From the NCBI GenBank assembly GCA_030429495.1, contig JAUIFH010000002.1, positions 1-64,000 of the forward strand: a DNA stretch of 64,000 nucleotides. The letters are read 5' to 3'. The DNA comes from Alphaproteobacteria bacterium (GTDB lineage Bacteria > Pseudomonadota > Alphaproteobacteria > Rhodobacterales > Rhodobacteraceae). The stretch's first letter is position 1. Each line of letters opens with the position of its first letter. The notes under the pieces are model-generated. The model worked only from the letters and a program-made list of their open reading frames with translations, had not been told where the DNA came from and ran no database searches. Below, one piece after another: positions 23,305 through 32,805 of this stretch. The translations under genes and the position numbers were made by a program.

Positions 23305-25758
23305 ATGGATGCCGCGCAGGACAAGGCTGGACTTCTTCGGGACCCCGTCTGCGGCATGGTCGTAGACCCGGTCCCCGGCGCACCGCATAGCGAGCACCGG
23401 GGCCATCTGTATCACTTCTGTTCGGAGAAATGCCGATCCAGCTTCGCAGCCGCGCCCGAGGCTTACGTGGAAGCGCGCGACCCGGTCTGCGGAATGGCGG
23501 TCGATCGCTCGACCGCCACGCACCTGACCAGCCACGCAGGCGAGCGGTTCTACTTCTGCTCCGGCCGCTGCAAGGAAAAGTTCGAAGCCGAGCCAGAAGC
23601 CTATCGGGAAGGACGCGCCGCCCCGGAGCCGATGCCGGTGGGCACGATCTACACCTGTCCGATGCACCCCGAAATCGAGCAGGTCGGTCCCGGCGATTGC
23701 CCGATCTGCGGGATGGCGCTGGAGCCCAAGGGCGTTCCCGCCGGCGATGAGGGGCCCAACCCCGAGCTGGTCGATTTCACCCGGCGATTCCGCGTCGGTG
23801 CGATCCTCACGGTGCCGCTTTTGGTGCTGACCATGGGACCGCTTCTCGGCCTGCCGGTGCGGGAATGGATCGGCGAACGCCCGACACTCTGGCTCGAACT
23901 CGCTCTCGGCACGCCGGTGATCCTCTGGGTCGGCTGGCCGCTTCTCGTCCGTGGCTGGAAGAGCTTCCGGACGATGAATCTCAACATGTTCAGCCTCATC
24001 GCCATGGGCATCGCCGCGGCCTGGGTTTTCAGCGTCGCCGCCGTGCTGGCTCCGGGTCTCTTTCCCGATGGCTTTCGCGATGCGGAGGGCAATGTCGGCG
24101 TGTATTTCGAGGCTGGCGCGGTGATCACGGTGCTGGTGCTGCTCGGGCAGATCCTGGAGTTGCGCGCCCGCGAGCGCACCGGGTCGGCGATTCGCGCCCT
24201 GCTCGACCTCGCCGCCAAGACAGCGCGACTGATCCGCGAGGATGGCAGCGAGGAGGATGTTCCGCTCGAGGAGGTGCTGGTCGGCGACCGGTTGCGGGTC
24301 CGCCCGGGCGAGAAAGTTCCGGTGGACGGCGTGGTCGCCGAAGGTCGCTCCTCGGTCGACGAATCGATGCTAACCGGCGAACCGGTGCCCGTCGAAAAAG
24401 TGGCGGGCGACTCCGTGACCGGCGCCACGATCAACGGAACCGGCAGCCTGGTGATCGAGGCGAAGCGCGTCGGCAAGGATACGATGCTCGCACGGATCGT
24501 CGAGATGGTAGCGGCGGCACAGCGTTCCCGTGCGCCGATCCAGAAACTTGCCGACGCGGTGGCGGGCTATTTCGTTCCGGCGGTCATCCTGATCGCGCTG
24601 CTCTCCTACGTGGCGTGGGCGGTCTGGGGGCCAACGCCGGCGCACGCCTACGCGTTGGTCTCCGCCATCGCAGTATTGATCATCGCTTGCCCCTGCGCGC
24701 TCGGCCTGGCCACACCGATGTCGATCATGACGGCGACCGGCCGCGGCGCGCAGGCGGGTGTTCTGATCAAGAATGCGGAAGCATTGGAGACGTTCGCCAA
24801 GGTCGACACGCTGATCGTGGACAAGACCGGTACTCTGACGGTGGGTAAGCCCGAACTCGCCGCCGTCTTGCCCGAGACCGGATATGCCGAGACTGACATC
24901 CTGAGACTTGCGGCGAGCCTCGAACGGGGTTCGGAGCACCCGCTTGCCGAGGCCATCGTTCGTGGCGCAGAGGTGCGCGGCCTCGCGCTCGCCAAGGTAG
25001 AGGACTTCGAGGCGATCACCGGCAAGGGCGTGAAAGGTGTCGTCGAGGGCAAGGCGATCGCCCTTGGCAACATCCGGATGCTCGCCGAACTGGGGATGGA
25101 AGCGCCGTCCGCCAAAGAGGCGGCAGACTCGCGCCGCGACGCGGGTGAAACGGTCATGTTCATGATCGTGGACGGAGCGGTCGCGGGCCTCGTGAGCGTC
25201 GCGGACCCAGTCAAGGAGACCACCCCGGCGGCGCTCGAAGCGCTGCACGCGCTCGGATTCCGCATCGTCATGGCGACTGGTGATAACGAGCGCACAGCCC
25301 GCGCGGTGGCGGGCCGGCTCGGCATCGACGAGATACGCGCCGATGTGCTACCCGAAGACAAGGCGCGGATCATCGGCGACTTGCAGGCGGAGGGCCGCAA
25401 GGTAGCTATGGCCGGAGACGGCGTAAACGACGCGCCGGCGCTGGCGCAGGCTGATGTCGGAATCGCGATGGGCACCGGCGCCGACGTGGCGATTGAAAGC
25501 GCCGGGTTTACGCTGGTGAAAGGCGACTTAAACGGGATCGTCAGGGCACGCCGCCTCTCGCTCGCCACGATGCGGAACATCCGGCAAAACCTGTTCTTTG
25601 CCATGATCTACAACACCGCCGGAGTGCCCGTCGCCGCAGGCATTCTTTACCCGTTCTTCGGCATCCTGATTTCGCCAATCTTCGCGGCCGCGGCGATGAG
25701 CCTGTCCTCGGTGTCCGTGATCGTCAACGCGCTACGGCTAAGATCGGCGCGAATCTGA
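23305..25758 (+). CDS. copA: Cu+-exporting P1B-type ATPase with two YHS domains
   Basis: This 817-aa copper pump begins with two YHS metal-binding domains ([14 protein letters not shown] near residue 12; [13 protein letters not shown] near 59) instead of ordinary HMA domains. A heavy-metal-binding domain, [20 protein letters not shown], follows near 115. The transmembrane CPC motif is at 462-464, the phosphorylation site DKTGT at Asp 506, then SEHPLAEAI and [20 protein letters not shown]. It is driven by the CueR-type promoter just upstream and is divergent from cueR. Export of Cu(I) from the cytoplasm is the expected role. Confidence 0.92.
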   Translation: MDAAQDKAGLLRDPVCGMVVDPVPGAPHSEHRGHLYHFCSEKCRSSFAAAPEAYVEARDPVCGMAVDRSTATHLTSHAGERFYFCSGRCKEKFEAEPEAYREGRAAPEPMPVGTIYTCPMHPEIEQVGPGDCPICGMALEPKGVPAGDEGPNPELVDFTRRFRVGAILTVPLLVLTMGPLLGLPVREWIGERPTLWLELALGTPVILWVGWPLLVRGWKSFRTMNLNMFSLIAMGIAAAWVFSVAAVLAPGLFPDGFRDAEGNVGVYFEAGAVITVLVLLGQILELRARERTGSAIRALLDLAAKTARLIREDGSEEDVPLEEVLVGDRLRVRPGEKVPVDGVVAEGRSSVDESMLTGEPVPVEKVAGDSVTGATINGTGSLVIEAKRVGKDTMLARIVEMVAAAQRSRAPIQKLADAVAGYFVPAVILIALLSYVAWAVWGPTPAHAYALVSAIAVLIIACPCALGLATPMSIMTATGRGAQAGVLIKNAEALETFAKVDTLIVDKTGTLTVGKPELAAVLPETGYAETDILRLAASLERGSEHPLAEAIVRGAEVRGLALAKVEDFEAITGKGVKGVVEGKAIALGNIRMLAELGMEAPSAKEAADSRRDAGETVMFMIVDGAVAGLVSVADPVKETTPAALEALHALGFRIVMATGDNERTARAVAGRLGIDEIRADVLPEDKARIIGDLQAEGRKVAMAGDGVNDAPALAQADVGIAMGTGADVAIESAGFTLVKGDLNGIVRARRLSLATMRNIRQNLFFAMIYNTAGVPVAAGILYPFFGILISPIFAAAAMSLSSVSVIVNALRLRSARI

Positions 25759-25865
25759 TGGCCGAGCACAGAACCAGAGCAGACCTGAGATTGCCTGTTG
25801 CCGAGCGCGCCATCTCGCGGCCTTGCGCCCGGATGGCAGTTGGCCGCGCCAGGCATGCGCCGGTA

Positions 25866-26120
25866 TCAGTTCTCGTTGCACCTCGCCGCGCCTTCGTTCG
25901 CCGCGAACATCGTCCTGAGCACCATTTCGGCCCGGGCAAGGCCCTCTTTCGTGAGCATCAGGGATTTCGCCTTGCCTTTCGGGTCCCCGATCAGCCCCTT
26001 TTCGAACAGCCGATCGGTGATCGCCCAGTCGAGCCCCTTCCAGACACGGTCGCCGTCATGCAGCGTCAGGCTCAGGATCGCCAGCGCCGCGTCGTCGAGC
26101 TTTTCGGTGTCGAGTTCCAT
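25866..26120 (-). CDS. DUF6429-family small protein
   Basis: From ATG 26120 the product has 84 aa. The sequence (LDDAALAILSLTLHDGDRVW, KGLIGDPKGKAKSLMLTKEG) matches the DUF6429 family, short soluble proteins common in proteobacteria and often found beside mobile elements. No biochemical role is known to me. It stands alone between copA and the lysis end of the prophage. The 26163-26364 gap beyond it shows no gene. Confidence 0.75.
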   Translation of the reverse strand: MELDTEKLDDAALAILSLTLHDGDRVWKGLDWAITDRLFEKGLIGDPKGKAKSLMLTKEGLARAEMVLRTMFAANEGAARCNEN

Positions 26121-26364
26121 TGACTGCCGCCTTCCGGGATCGCGGGTCGGATATCCGGCCACATCCCGAAGGGTGCAACATGTTGCCCATTTCCGGAAAG
26201 GCCATTCCGGCCCGTTCCGCCGTGCGGTCAGGCTGGGAGATTTGCCCTGCGGCGCTTTGACAGCGTGAAGTGAAGAAGACCGGTCCGGCGCGGTGGGCTG
26301 TCGATGCGTGCAGCGCGTCCGGCTGAGCCCCGGCCGGTCATTCTCCTCCTGTACCCGGAACGAA

Positions 26365-26619
26365 CTATTCCAGACACGCCCGCGCCTGTTCCCGCATCAC
26401 CGTGTAGTCGGCCATCATTTCCGCAATCGTCGAGCCCTCCGGTAGCAGGGCCAGCTCCTCCGCCACCCGCGCCTGTAACGCCCGCTCATACTCGACGACG
26501 GGCGGACATGTGCCGACCACGCCCCCGTCAGAACCGACCGTCGCGCAGCCGCTCAACCAGCTCGCCGCGAGAGCGAGGACGATGCGTCGCCGCCTCCAGC
26601 ATCCGTCGTTGTGCGTCAT
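26365..26619 (-). CDS. Rz1-like outer-membrane spanin lipoprotein
   Basis: This 84-aa protein has a lipobox SWLSGCATVG, so it would be an outer-membrane lipoprotein. A short mature part (VVEYERALQARVAEELALLP) follows. It overlaps the upstream membrane-anchored gene by 92 bases in another frame, the classic embedded Rz/Rz1 arrangement. Together they would bridge and fuse inner and outer membranes at the last step of lysis. Confidence 0.7.
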   Translation of the reverse strand: MTHNDGCWRRRRIVLALAASWLSGCATVGSDGGVVGTCPPVVEYERALQARVAEELALLPEGSTIAEMMADYTVMREQARACLE

Positions 26620-26782
26620 GGGTCTTCTCCATGGTTTCTAACCGTTCGCCCAGCCGTCCGGCACGTTCACCGCCGCGACGAAGGTTCAGCAAAAACATCA
26701 GGACGGTGAGTCCCGCCAGAACACAGCCCAGCGCCCTGCGCGCTGGGCCGCTGGCGAGGATCCGGAGGAGAACGCCCGTCAC
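26528..26782 (-). CDS. Rz-like inner-membrane spanin subunit
   Basis: This 84-aa protein has one N-terminal membrane helix (ALGCVLAGLTVLMFLLNL) and a charged helical part (RAGRLGERLETMEKTHDAQR) that could form a coiled coil. Signal anchor plus periplasmic coil is the i-spanin layout, though it is short for the class. It overlaps the endolysin gene stop by four bases and the Rz1-like lipoprotein gene out of frame. Confidence 0.65.
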   Translation of the reverse strand: MTGVLLRILASGPARRALGCVLAGLTVLMFLLNLRRGGERAGRLGERLETMEKTHDAQRRMLEAATHRPRSRGELVERLRDGRF

Positions 26783-27453
26783 CGCCGCCCCCGTTTCCAG
26801 TCGTCGATCCGGGCATGGATCGCCACCGCGATGCCGGCGAGCGCTGTGGCGATGAACACCCAGCGCAACGTATCGAGATAGGGCACCAGCGGCAGGATTG
26901 CGGACTGGGTCTCGGCCAGCACCTCTTGTGCCACCTCCACCCCGGCGGCCCCGAGCGTCGCCATGCCGGCCGCCCCGCCGCCCTTCAGGGTGCGGCTTTC
27001 GGCCAGCACTTCGCGCGCGGGCGGGGTCTCGGTGGCGAAGGGCACGACCCGCACCGGAAAGCGCTCGCCCCAGCTGCGCGCGGGCCCGAGGTCGACATGC
27101 ATGAAGCCCGAGCGCGGATAATAGCCGAAGCCCAAGAACCCGCCCTCCCGCGCCGCTGCCTCGAAGGCCTCGGGATCATGGTTCGCCATGGCGATGTCGA
27201 AGGCGGTGCCTTCCATGTGCTTCGAGGCCGGCGCGCCGCCGACCGCGCGGTTGTGCTCGGGGCTGCGGTAGGCCGAGCGCACGATGAGCGGTCTGCCGAG
27301 CCGGTCGCGCAGGGCCTGCAGCCGGTCGAGCGCCGGTTCGTTCACCAGCAATTTGCCGGTCCCCCGACAGGCGATTTCGGCCGGCGAGAAGCTCGGCCAG
27401 TGCCAGGCACTCTCGGGCACGTCGCGCCAGTGGCTGTAAGTGGTGGTCGTCAT
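26779..27453 (-). CDS. phage endolysin, M15-type peptidase with C-terminal membrane helix
   Basis: The product is 224 aa from ATG 27453. The M15A zinc site is complete: SKHMEGTAFDI (SxHxxGxAxD) and FMHVDLG, preceded by RSAYRSPEHNRAVGG. It cleaves peptide bonds in peptidoglycan. After residue 140 an Ala/Gly linker leads to a hydrophobic helix (WVFIATALAGIAVAIHARID) and a basic end. This suggests a membrane-tethered enzyme or a fused holin-like segment, which is unusual for M15 endolysins. Confidence 0.85.
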   Translation of the reverse strand: MTTTTYSHWRDVPESAWHWPSFSPAEIACRGTGKLLVNEPALDRLQALRDRLGRPLIVRSAYRSPEHNRAVGGAPASKHMEGTAFDIAMANHDPEAFEAAAREGGFLGFGYYPRSGFMHVDLGPARSWGERFPVRVVPFATETPPAREVLAESRTLKGGGAAGMATLGAAGVEVAQEVLAETQSAILPLVPYLDTLRWVFIATALAGIAVAIHARIDDWKRGRR

Positions 27454-27520
27454 GATGCACTCCTCGGATGCAAAAACCCGCCTGAATGGCGGGCGGGTTG
27501 GTTGGTTCCGGTCAGTTCGG

Positions 27521-27829
27521 TCAGTCGGCGCGCCCGCGCTGGAACGCCTCGAAGAGAAGCTCTCGCACAGCACGGATGTCGATCTCGATACGCTCGAGCC
27601 GGGCGGCATCGGCGCCGCGGTCCTCGCTGCGCTGGTGCTCGGCCCGGGCCCGCTCGGCGGCGAGTTCGCGATCGAGCCGGGCGAGCAGCGCCTCGTTGGT
27701 GAAGGCCTTGCGGGTGACGCTGGCCGCGAGCGCCAGCGCGCCGCCGGTGAGCGCGGTGATCGCGGCGGTCGGGCCATGGTCGCGGAAGAGCTGGGCCAGG
27801 GCCTGCAGGGGTGTCGGCTGTTCGGACAT
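27521..27829 (-). CDS. small phage membrane protein, possible holin
   Basis: From ATG 27829 the product has 102 aa. One hydrophobic segment (AITALTGGALALAASVTRKA) is followed by a charged helical stretch (LLARLDRELAAERARAEHQR). The position just before the endolysin in the late operon suits a holin or lysis regulator, but there is only one clear helix. No family is recognised. Confidence 0.55.
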   Translation of the reverse strand: MSEQPTPLQALAQLFRDHGPTAAITALTGGALALAASVTRKAFTNEALLARLDRELAAERARAEHQRSEDRGADAARLERIEIDIRAVRELLFEAFQRGRAD

Positions 27830-27866
27830 GGAAGCGATTCCGGGGCTGATCGTGGGGGAGGGCAGG

Positions 27867-28331
27867 TCAGACGGCGGCGAAGCCGGTCCAGATCGTGTCG
27901 ATCGCCGCGTCATCGAGCCCGCCGGCGGTGGCGATCATCGTGGTGAGCGGATCGAGCCGGTAGGCGACCTGGAAGGCGGCGAAGGTCACGCGGGCATCGG
28001 TGGCCTCGGGCTCGGGGAGGCCTGCGAAGACCGGCTCGAGGGCGGCCGGCACCGCCCCGGTCGCCGCGGCGGCGACCGCCTCCGCGGCTGTGATCAGACC
28101 CAGCCGGTGAAGTGCGATGAAGACCTGGCGACGCGAGAGCGGCGGCAACGCGGCGCGGATCTCCTCGGGCGTGGGCTCCGGCACGATCGGCGCCACGAAG
28201 GCCGCGATGTCGCTGCGGCCGGCATGGAGATCCCAGAGCGGATGGCCGGGATCGGCGATCACGACATGGCCTGAGCCTTCGTCGATCAGGGCAAGGATGG
28301 TCTTCTCTTGATTGCGCCATTCGGCCAGCAT
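27867..28331 (-). CDS. phage protein of unknown function downstream of the tail fibre
   Basis: This 154-aa soluble protein starts MLAEWRNQEKTILALIDEGS and has no recognised domain. It lies three bases after the fibre-like gene and before the lysis genes. Such genes after the fibre may encode fibre chaperones or tail accessory proteins; nothing in the sequence proves that. Confidence 0.6.
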   Translation of the reverse strand: MLAEWRNQEKTILALIDEGSGHVVIADPGHPLWDLHAGRSDIAAFVAPIVPEPTPEEIRAALPPLSRRQVFIALHRLGLITAAEAVAAAATGAVPAALEPVFAGLPEPEATDARVTFAAFQVAYRLDPLTTMIATAGGLDDAAIDTIWTGFAAV

Positions 28332-28334
28332 GGG

Positions 28335-29210
28335 TCAGATCCCGATGAGTGAGCGTTGATTGGCGAGGTAGCGGACATTGCGGATGAGCGAGATTCCGGT
28401 ATAGGGCGTCGCCTCCTGGCCCGCAGAGGCACCGGTGGCGCCGAGGCGGATCGAGAGCGTCTGTCCGGGGACGAGCGTCACATCGAGGCTGCGGGCGACA
28501 AAGCTGGTGCTCGTCGTGCTCCATTCCTGCAGCACGGTGCCGTCTCGCATGATCGCGGCATATTGGGTGCCATAGGAATTGCCCCGCGCCTGCTCGAAGG
28601 CGACGCGCAGGGCACAGGACCGCGTGGCGGTGAGCCCGGTCTCGCCGAGCATCAGCTGATGTAGGATGCCACCCCCAGCCTTCGTGAGCGCGATCGTCGA
28701 GGTACCATCGCCGCCCGAACAGTGTTTCAGGACCACCGCATTGTCCGCCACCGTCGTCGCCATGGCGCCGGCCAGAAGATCGGAGGCGCCGGCCGCGAGA
28801 GCCGCGATAGCCTCGGCCACCCGCAGCGGCGTCATCAGCACCGCATTGTTCGTGCCGGCCTGCGCCTGGGCCTGGCTTGCGAGCGCCAGCGTGGCGCCAG
28901 CCCCCAGCCCGAGGGCGGCCCGCTGCGCCGCCACGGTTGTGGCCGCGAGGAGCGTCCGGCCGGCGGCCGAAGATCCGGCGAGTTCGAAGCCCGCGGCTCC
29001 GAGCGTGCCGATCGTGATCCAGCCGGCGTTCAGCGCATCGCGGATGCGCAGCACCGGGTCGGTGCCCGCGGCATCGACCCAGAGCTGGCCCGCAGTGGTG
29101 GTTGTCGGTGCCGTGACCCCCCAGGCACAGGACTGGAGGGCGGCGAGGATCAGGTTCAGCTCGGCGCGGAACTGCGCGCCGGACTGGTTGGCGAGATTGT
29201 AGTCGACCAT
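28335..29210 (-). CDS. tail fibre-like/receptor-binding protein
   Basis: This 291-aa protein opens with VDYNLANQSGAQFRAELNLI, like the N-terminal part of several siphophage fibre proteins. A low-complexity Ala/Gly-rich middle (AAGRTLLAATTVAAQRAALG, then LGLGAGATLALAS) is of the type seen in trimeric shafts. The C-terminal half is beta-rich (TLVPGQTLSIRLGATGASAG). It is encoded directly after the tip attachment protein, overlapping it by one base. Confidence 0.7.
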   Translation of the reverse strand: MVDYNLANQSGAQFRAELNLILAALQSCAWGVTAPTTTTAGQLWVDAAGTDPVLRIRDALNAGWITIGTLGAAGFELAGSSAAGRTLLAATTVAAQRAALGLGAGATLALASQAQAQAGTNNAVLMTPLRVAEAIAALAAGASDLLAGAMATTVADNAVVLKHCSGGDGTSTIALTKAGGGILHQLMLGETGLTATRSCALRVAFEQARGNSYGTQYAAIMRDGTVLQEWSTTSTSFVARSLDVTLVPGQTLSIRLGATGASAGQEATPYTGISLIRNVRYLANQRSLIGI

Positions 29211-31750
29211 CAGAGCACCTCTTCGGCATGGATGCGCAGCCGTGTGAGCAGCAGGTTGTAATCGGGACTGGCCGAGTGCATCCGCGCCCGGAACTCGGCG
29301 GCGCGGATCTCGTCCTCGGTGGCATCGAGCCGCGACCAGGGCGTCCAGGCGGGCGTTCCGGCCGGATTGTCATCGGTGACGCGGGCCTCGACCACGACGT
29401 CGATCTCGGCGCCGTTGGTGTCATCGACATCGAGCCAGCTGTCGATCGGGGCCAGACGTTCGTCGACCGTGCCGGAGAGGCTGAGCGCCGCCGCCTCGAT
29501 CTCGGAGCGGAGGCGAATGCGCCGGAGCGCGCCGAAGTCCATGCCGAGGGGGAAGTCGTAGCGCCCCTCGACCGCGACATCGGTGAGCTTCAGCGCGGCG
29601 CCGTCCAGTGTGAGGTTCACGCGTGTTCCCGCCCAGAGGGGATCGGCGGCAAGGCTCAGGACCGGGGCGAAGGGCAGAACCTGGGCGCCGCGCGTCGCCG
29701 CCGTGGTGACCGGGCCGAAGTTGCCGGAGTTGTCGCGGGCGCGCAGGAGATAGGTGCCGGGTTTCAGGGGGACGATCGCGACGGCATCGGAGCCCGCCAC
29801 CTCGTCCATGCTGACCGAGGTAGCCCAGGTGGCGGTGGGCGCATTCGCATGGCGGATCACGATACGGCCCCCGATCCGCACGTCGAGATCGGCAGACGGC
29901 GTCCACTTGAGGATCGCGAGCCCGCCCGCGGTCTGCAGCGTGAGATTCGCAAGCGCGGCCGGCGGCGCCGTGAGGCCGAGCACCTCGATGATGGCCGCGG
30001 CATAGGGCGAGGAGACGCCGAGACCCGAGAGTGCCTTCACCGCCACCTCCCAGCGACCGGCCTTCACGTCGCGGACCTCCCAGTAGAGCTGGTCGGTGCG
30101 CCCGAGCGTGATCCAGTCCTCGGCAAGCACGTTGCCGTCGGGATCCTCGATGCGCCGCGCCCGGATCTGGTAATCGCGCACGAAGTCGGACGGCGCCGCG
30201 GTCCAGGTTGAGCGGATCAGCGTCCGGACCCCGGTGCCGCTGCGTGTCTCGTAGAGCTCCTCGGTAAGCGACGGCGTGCCGGGGGCGGGCACATTGGCCG
30301 GGCCCGGCAGGCTGGTGCGCGGGGCCGCGGCGTAGATCGCCTCTTCCGAGGCCTGCCAGTCATAGACGAGGGGCGAGGTCTCGCGGAGCACGAGCTCGGG
30401 CAGCAGGAGCGCACCTTCGCCCGAGGCGGTGAGGTCGAGACTCACGCCCTGGACCTCGAAGGGTTTGGCTTCAAAGCCCCAGCGCGCGTAGGAGAGCGTC
30501 ACGGTCCCGCCGACCTCGGCGGCCCAGGTGTTGAGCTTGCCCGCGAGCTTCACGGTCATCTGGCGGCGCGCACGTTCGAGCTCGATCTTCGCCAGCCTTT
30601 GCGCCATCGCGGCTGAGATGGTGAAGGGGAGCGAGAGGTCGCGCCAGCGTTGCTCGCCACCATCCTCGGCGAGATAGGTGGCACTCGTCACCGCCGGAAA
30701 GTCGTCGGGCTGCCAGTCATTCTCGGGGGAGACGAACTGGCCGCGCACCGCGTTGAAGTTCGAGGACATCGAGACCCGCGTCGCGAGCGTGAGCCCGCCC
30801 TCGCGGACATCATCCGCGGTCAGCGCCAGGTCCGGCACCTGCCAGGCGCCGGCATGAAGATGCCAGACCCCGGCGGACCAGGCCGAGCGGCCGGCCATGG
30901 CGGTGAGCATCGCCTCGATGACGACCTTCGGGCTTTCACTGAGCGAGATGACGCCATTGAGGCTGTAGCGCGGCTCGACCCCGCCGGCGGATTTCGGGAC
31001 CACCTCGTCGCAGACATTGGCGGCGGCGATGAGATCGGCGGTATCGATGCCGTCCTCGGCGCCGATCGCCGCGCCCAAGCCGAAGGTGGGATCACCCATG
31101 TAATCGGCAAGACAGAGGGCGGCATTCTCGCTGTAGCCGCGGGATCCGCTGCGGGGATCGAGGATGTCGTTCTTGCCGCGGATATCGACGGTGATGTTTG
31201 GGATGCCGCCCGGAAAGGCATCGGCGTCATAGCTGAGGCGGAGCGCGATCGCGGCGCATCCCGCAAGTCGGTGTTCGGCGCTCCATTTGTCGGGTGCTGC
31301 GGCGAGGAGCCCGTCGAAGGCGGTCTGATCCGCGTCCCCGAGGCGCTTCTCGACGGTGACCTTGCCGGCCCAGCGCCCCTGCGCGATGCCGGTCTCATTC
31401 ACCGCCTCCTCTCCCTCGAAGAACACCGCACCGATCGCCTCGACGGGATGGGCGGCGAGCACGATCACCAGGTACAGGTATTGCCGCCTCGCGCCTGTGA
31501 CGTGCAGGAAGACGATCACCCCGCCCTTGCGCGCCCGGCCATAGACCAGGTCGCGCGGCATCACCGGCTCGCGCAGCGTCACCGTGCGGGCCTGCAGGCT
31601 TGTCTTCGGCTTCGGCATCAGCGCCTGGGAGGCGTAGGACAGAAGCAGCGTGCCGCCGAGCCGGATCAGCGCGCCGGCAATGCCGCCGGCGGCGAGTGCG
31701 CCGCCGATGGCGCCGGCCACCGCGGTGACGGCGGAGACGATGAAGGGCAT
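29210..31750 (-). CDS. tail tip attachment protein (lambda J-like)
   Basis: This 846-aa protein has a hydrophobic N-terminus (VSAVTAVAGAIGGALAAGGI) and a J-like middle (PVMPRDLVYGRARKGGVIVF, then DILDPRSGSRGYSENAALCL ADYMGD region), followed by fibronectin type III-like modules (RDYQIRARRIEDPDGNV; LKWTPSADLDVRI). This order is typical of host-specificity proteins that sit at the tail tip and contact the receptor. The end (ARMHSASPDYNLLLTRLRIH) is conserved in Rhodobacterales prophages as far as I recall. Confidence 0.85.
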   Translation of the reverse strand: MPFIVSAVTAVAGAIGGALAAGGIAGALIRLGGTLLLSYASQALMPKPKTSLQARTVTLREPVMPRDLVYGRARKGGVIVFLHVTGARRQYLYLVIVLAAHPVEAIGAVFFEGEEAVNETGIAQGRWAGKVTVEKRLGDADQTAFDGLLAAAPDKWSAEHRLAGCAAIALRLSYDADAFPGGIPNITVDIRGKNDILDPRSGSRGYSENAALCLADYMGDPTFGLGAAIGAEDGIDTADLIAAANVCDEVVPKSAGGVEPRYSLNGVISLSESPKVVIEAMLTAMAGRSAWSAGVWHLHAGAWQVPDLALTADDVREGGLTLATRVSMSSNFNAVRGQFVSPENDWQPDDFPAVTSATYLAEDGGEQRWRDLSLPFTISAAMAQRLAKIELERARRQMTVKLAGKLNTWAAEVGGTVTLSYARWGFEAKPFEVQGVSLDLTASGEGALLLPELVLRETSPLVYDWQASEEAIYAAAPRTSLPGPANVPAPGTPSLTEELYETRSGTGVRTLIRSTWTAAPSDFVRDYQIRARRIEDPDGNVLAEDWITLGRTDQLYWEVRDVKAGRWEVAVKALSGLGVSSPYAAAIIEVLGLTAPPAALANLTLQTAGGLAILKWTPSADLDVRIGGRIVIRHANAPTATWATSVSMDEVAGSDAVAIVPLKPGTYLLRARDNSGNFGPVTTAATRGAQVLPFAPVLSLAADPLWAGTRVNLTLDGAALKLTDVAVEGRYDFPLGMDFGALRRIRLRSEIEAAALSLSGTVDERLAPIDSWLDVDDTNGAEIDVVVEARVTDDNPAGTPAWTPWSRLDATEDEIRAAEFRARMHSASPDYNLLLTRLRIHAEEVL

Positions 31751-31783
31751 GGAGGCGGTGGTATCCCTTGAGAAAGGATCGGA

Positions 31784-32248
31784 TCAGATGCGCCAGGCCA
31801 ATGTGCAGGCGGCGAGCGGGGCGAAGGTGAGACCCGCGGGTGCGATCCCGGCCGCGCGCGCGCCGAGACAGATGCCAAAGCCGAGACCGGTGCCGGCAAG
31901 GAGAAGATCGCCGCGGCGGGCGAGATGGACCGAGGGCACGGGCTCTCCGAGGAGCGCGCGGCCTGCGGCCTCGAGCGACGGCCAGCCGAGCCGGCGCATC
32001 ATCCGCGCGGCGCCCAGCGCGGTGCGGTAGCGCCCGCGCCAGAGCGCCGCGACATCGGCACCACCGGTCAGATCGCGGCGGAGATCGAAGGCCCAGATGG
32101 CGCAGTCATGACTGCCCCAGGCGAAGGGGCGGGCGCGGGCGGCCTCGATGGCCTCGGCGAGGCGGCGCTCCCAGCCGGGGATGCGTATCGGGGACTCGGG
32201 CATGCCCGTGGCTGTCATGCCCATCGCCGTCATCGGTGACTCCGTCAT
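31784..32248 (-). CDS. phage tail assembly cysteine hydrolase-like protein
   Basis: This 154-aa protein has a Cys-His-like core: RPFAWGSHDCAIWAFDLRRD and later RGDLLLAGTGLGFGICLGAR. This is the pattern of NlpC/P60-related DUF6950 tail proteins that process the tip or open peptidoglycan during DNA entry (compare lambda K). A second Met cluster at the N-terminus leaves the start uncertain (32248, or ATGs up to 45 bases downstream). It overlaps the upstream gene by four bases. Confidence 0.65.
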   Translation of the reverse strand: MTESPMTAMGMTATGMPESPIRIPGWERRLAEAIEAARARPFAWGSHDCAIWAFDLRRDLTGGADVAALWRGRYRTALGAARMMRRLGWPSLEAAGRALLGEPVPSVHLARRGDLLLAGTGLGFGICLGARAAGIAPAGLTFAPLAACTLAWRI

Positions 32249-32805
32249 CCCCGCCCCCAGGTGATCTCGCGATCCTGGATCGCGGTGACATATTCGAAGC
32301 CGCGATCGCCGGGATGGAGCGCCTGCTGGCTCTCATGGGTGTAGCGCCAGGTGCGGGGCGTATTGAGATCGATGAGGCGGCTCTCGTAGCTGATGGTGAT
32401 GGTGCAGGTCCCGACATCATCGGTGATCTCCGGGACATCGAGGCGGCCGGAGAAGGCCTGCACCGGATCGGCGATGATCGTGCCGTCCTCGGCGAGAAGC
32501 CCGATCCAGACCCGGCCCGGCAGGCCCTGGCGCGCCTCGGCGATGACGAGCTGGACAAGCGCCGTCGGCACGCCCGAGAGCGAGACCGCGGTGCCGGTCG
32601 CCACCACCGCGCCGGTCTCCTCGATGGCGCCGAGCCCGAGAAGCGTACCGGCCCCGGCCCAGCTCTCGCCGGCCCAGCCGATCTCGCCGAGGCCCGACCA
32701 GAGCCGGACGGTCTCGGTGGCAAATACCCCCTCGAAGAAGATGACCGGCCGCAGGTCGCGCGCGGCAAGCGCTGCCGCGAAGTCGGGTGTGAGATTGCGG
32801 CTCAT
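32245..32805 (-). CDS. phage minor tail protein
   Basis: This 186-aa protein (SRNLTPDFAAALAARDLRPV, ending FEYVTAIQDREITWGRG) sits between the tape-measure side and the tip genes, where lambda encodes M and L. The C-terminal SYESRLIDLNTPRTWRYTHE part resembles conserved tail-tip proteins of Rhodobacterales phages. No specific activity can be read. It overlaps its neighbours on both sides by four bases. Confidence 0.65.
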   Translation of the reverse strand: MSRNLTPDFAAALAARDLRPVIFFEGVFATETVRLWSGLGEIGWAGESWAGAGTLLGLGAIEETGAVVATGTAVSLSGVPTALVQLVIAEARQGLPGRVWIGLLAEDGTIIADPVQAFSGRLDVPEITDDVGTCTITISYESRLIDLNTPRTWRYTHESQQALHPGDRGFEYVTAIQDREITWGRG

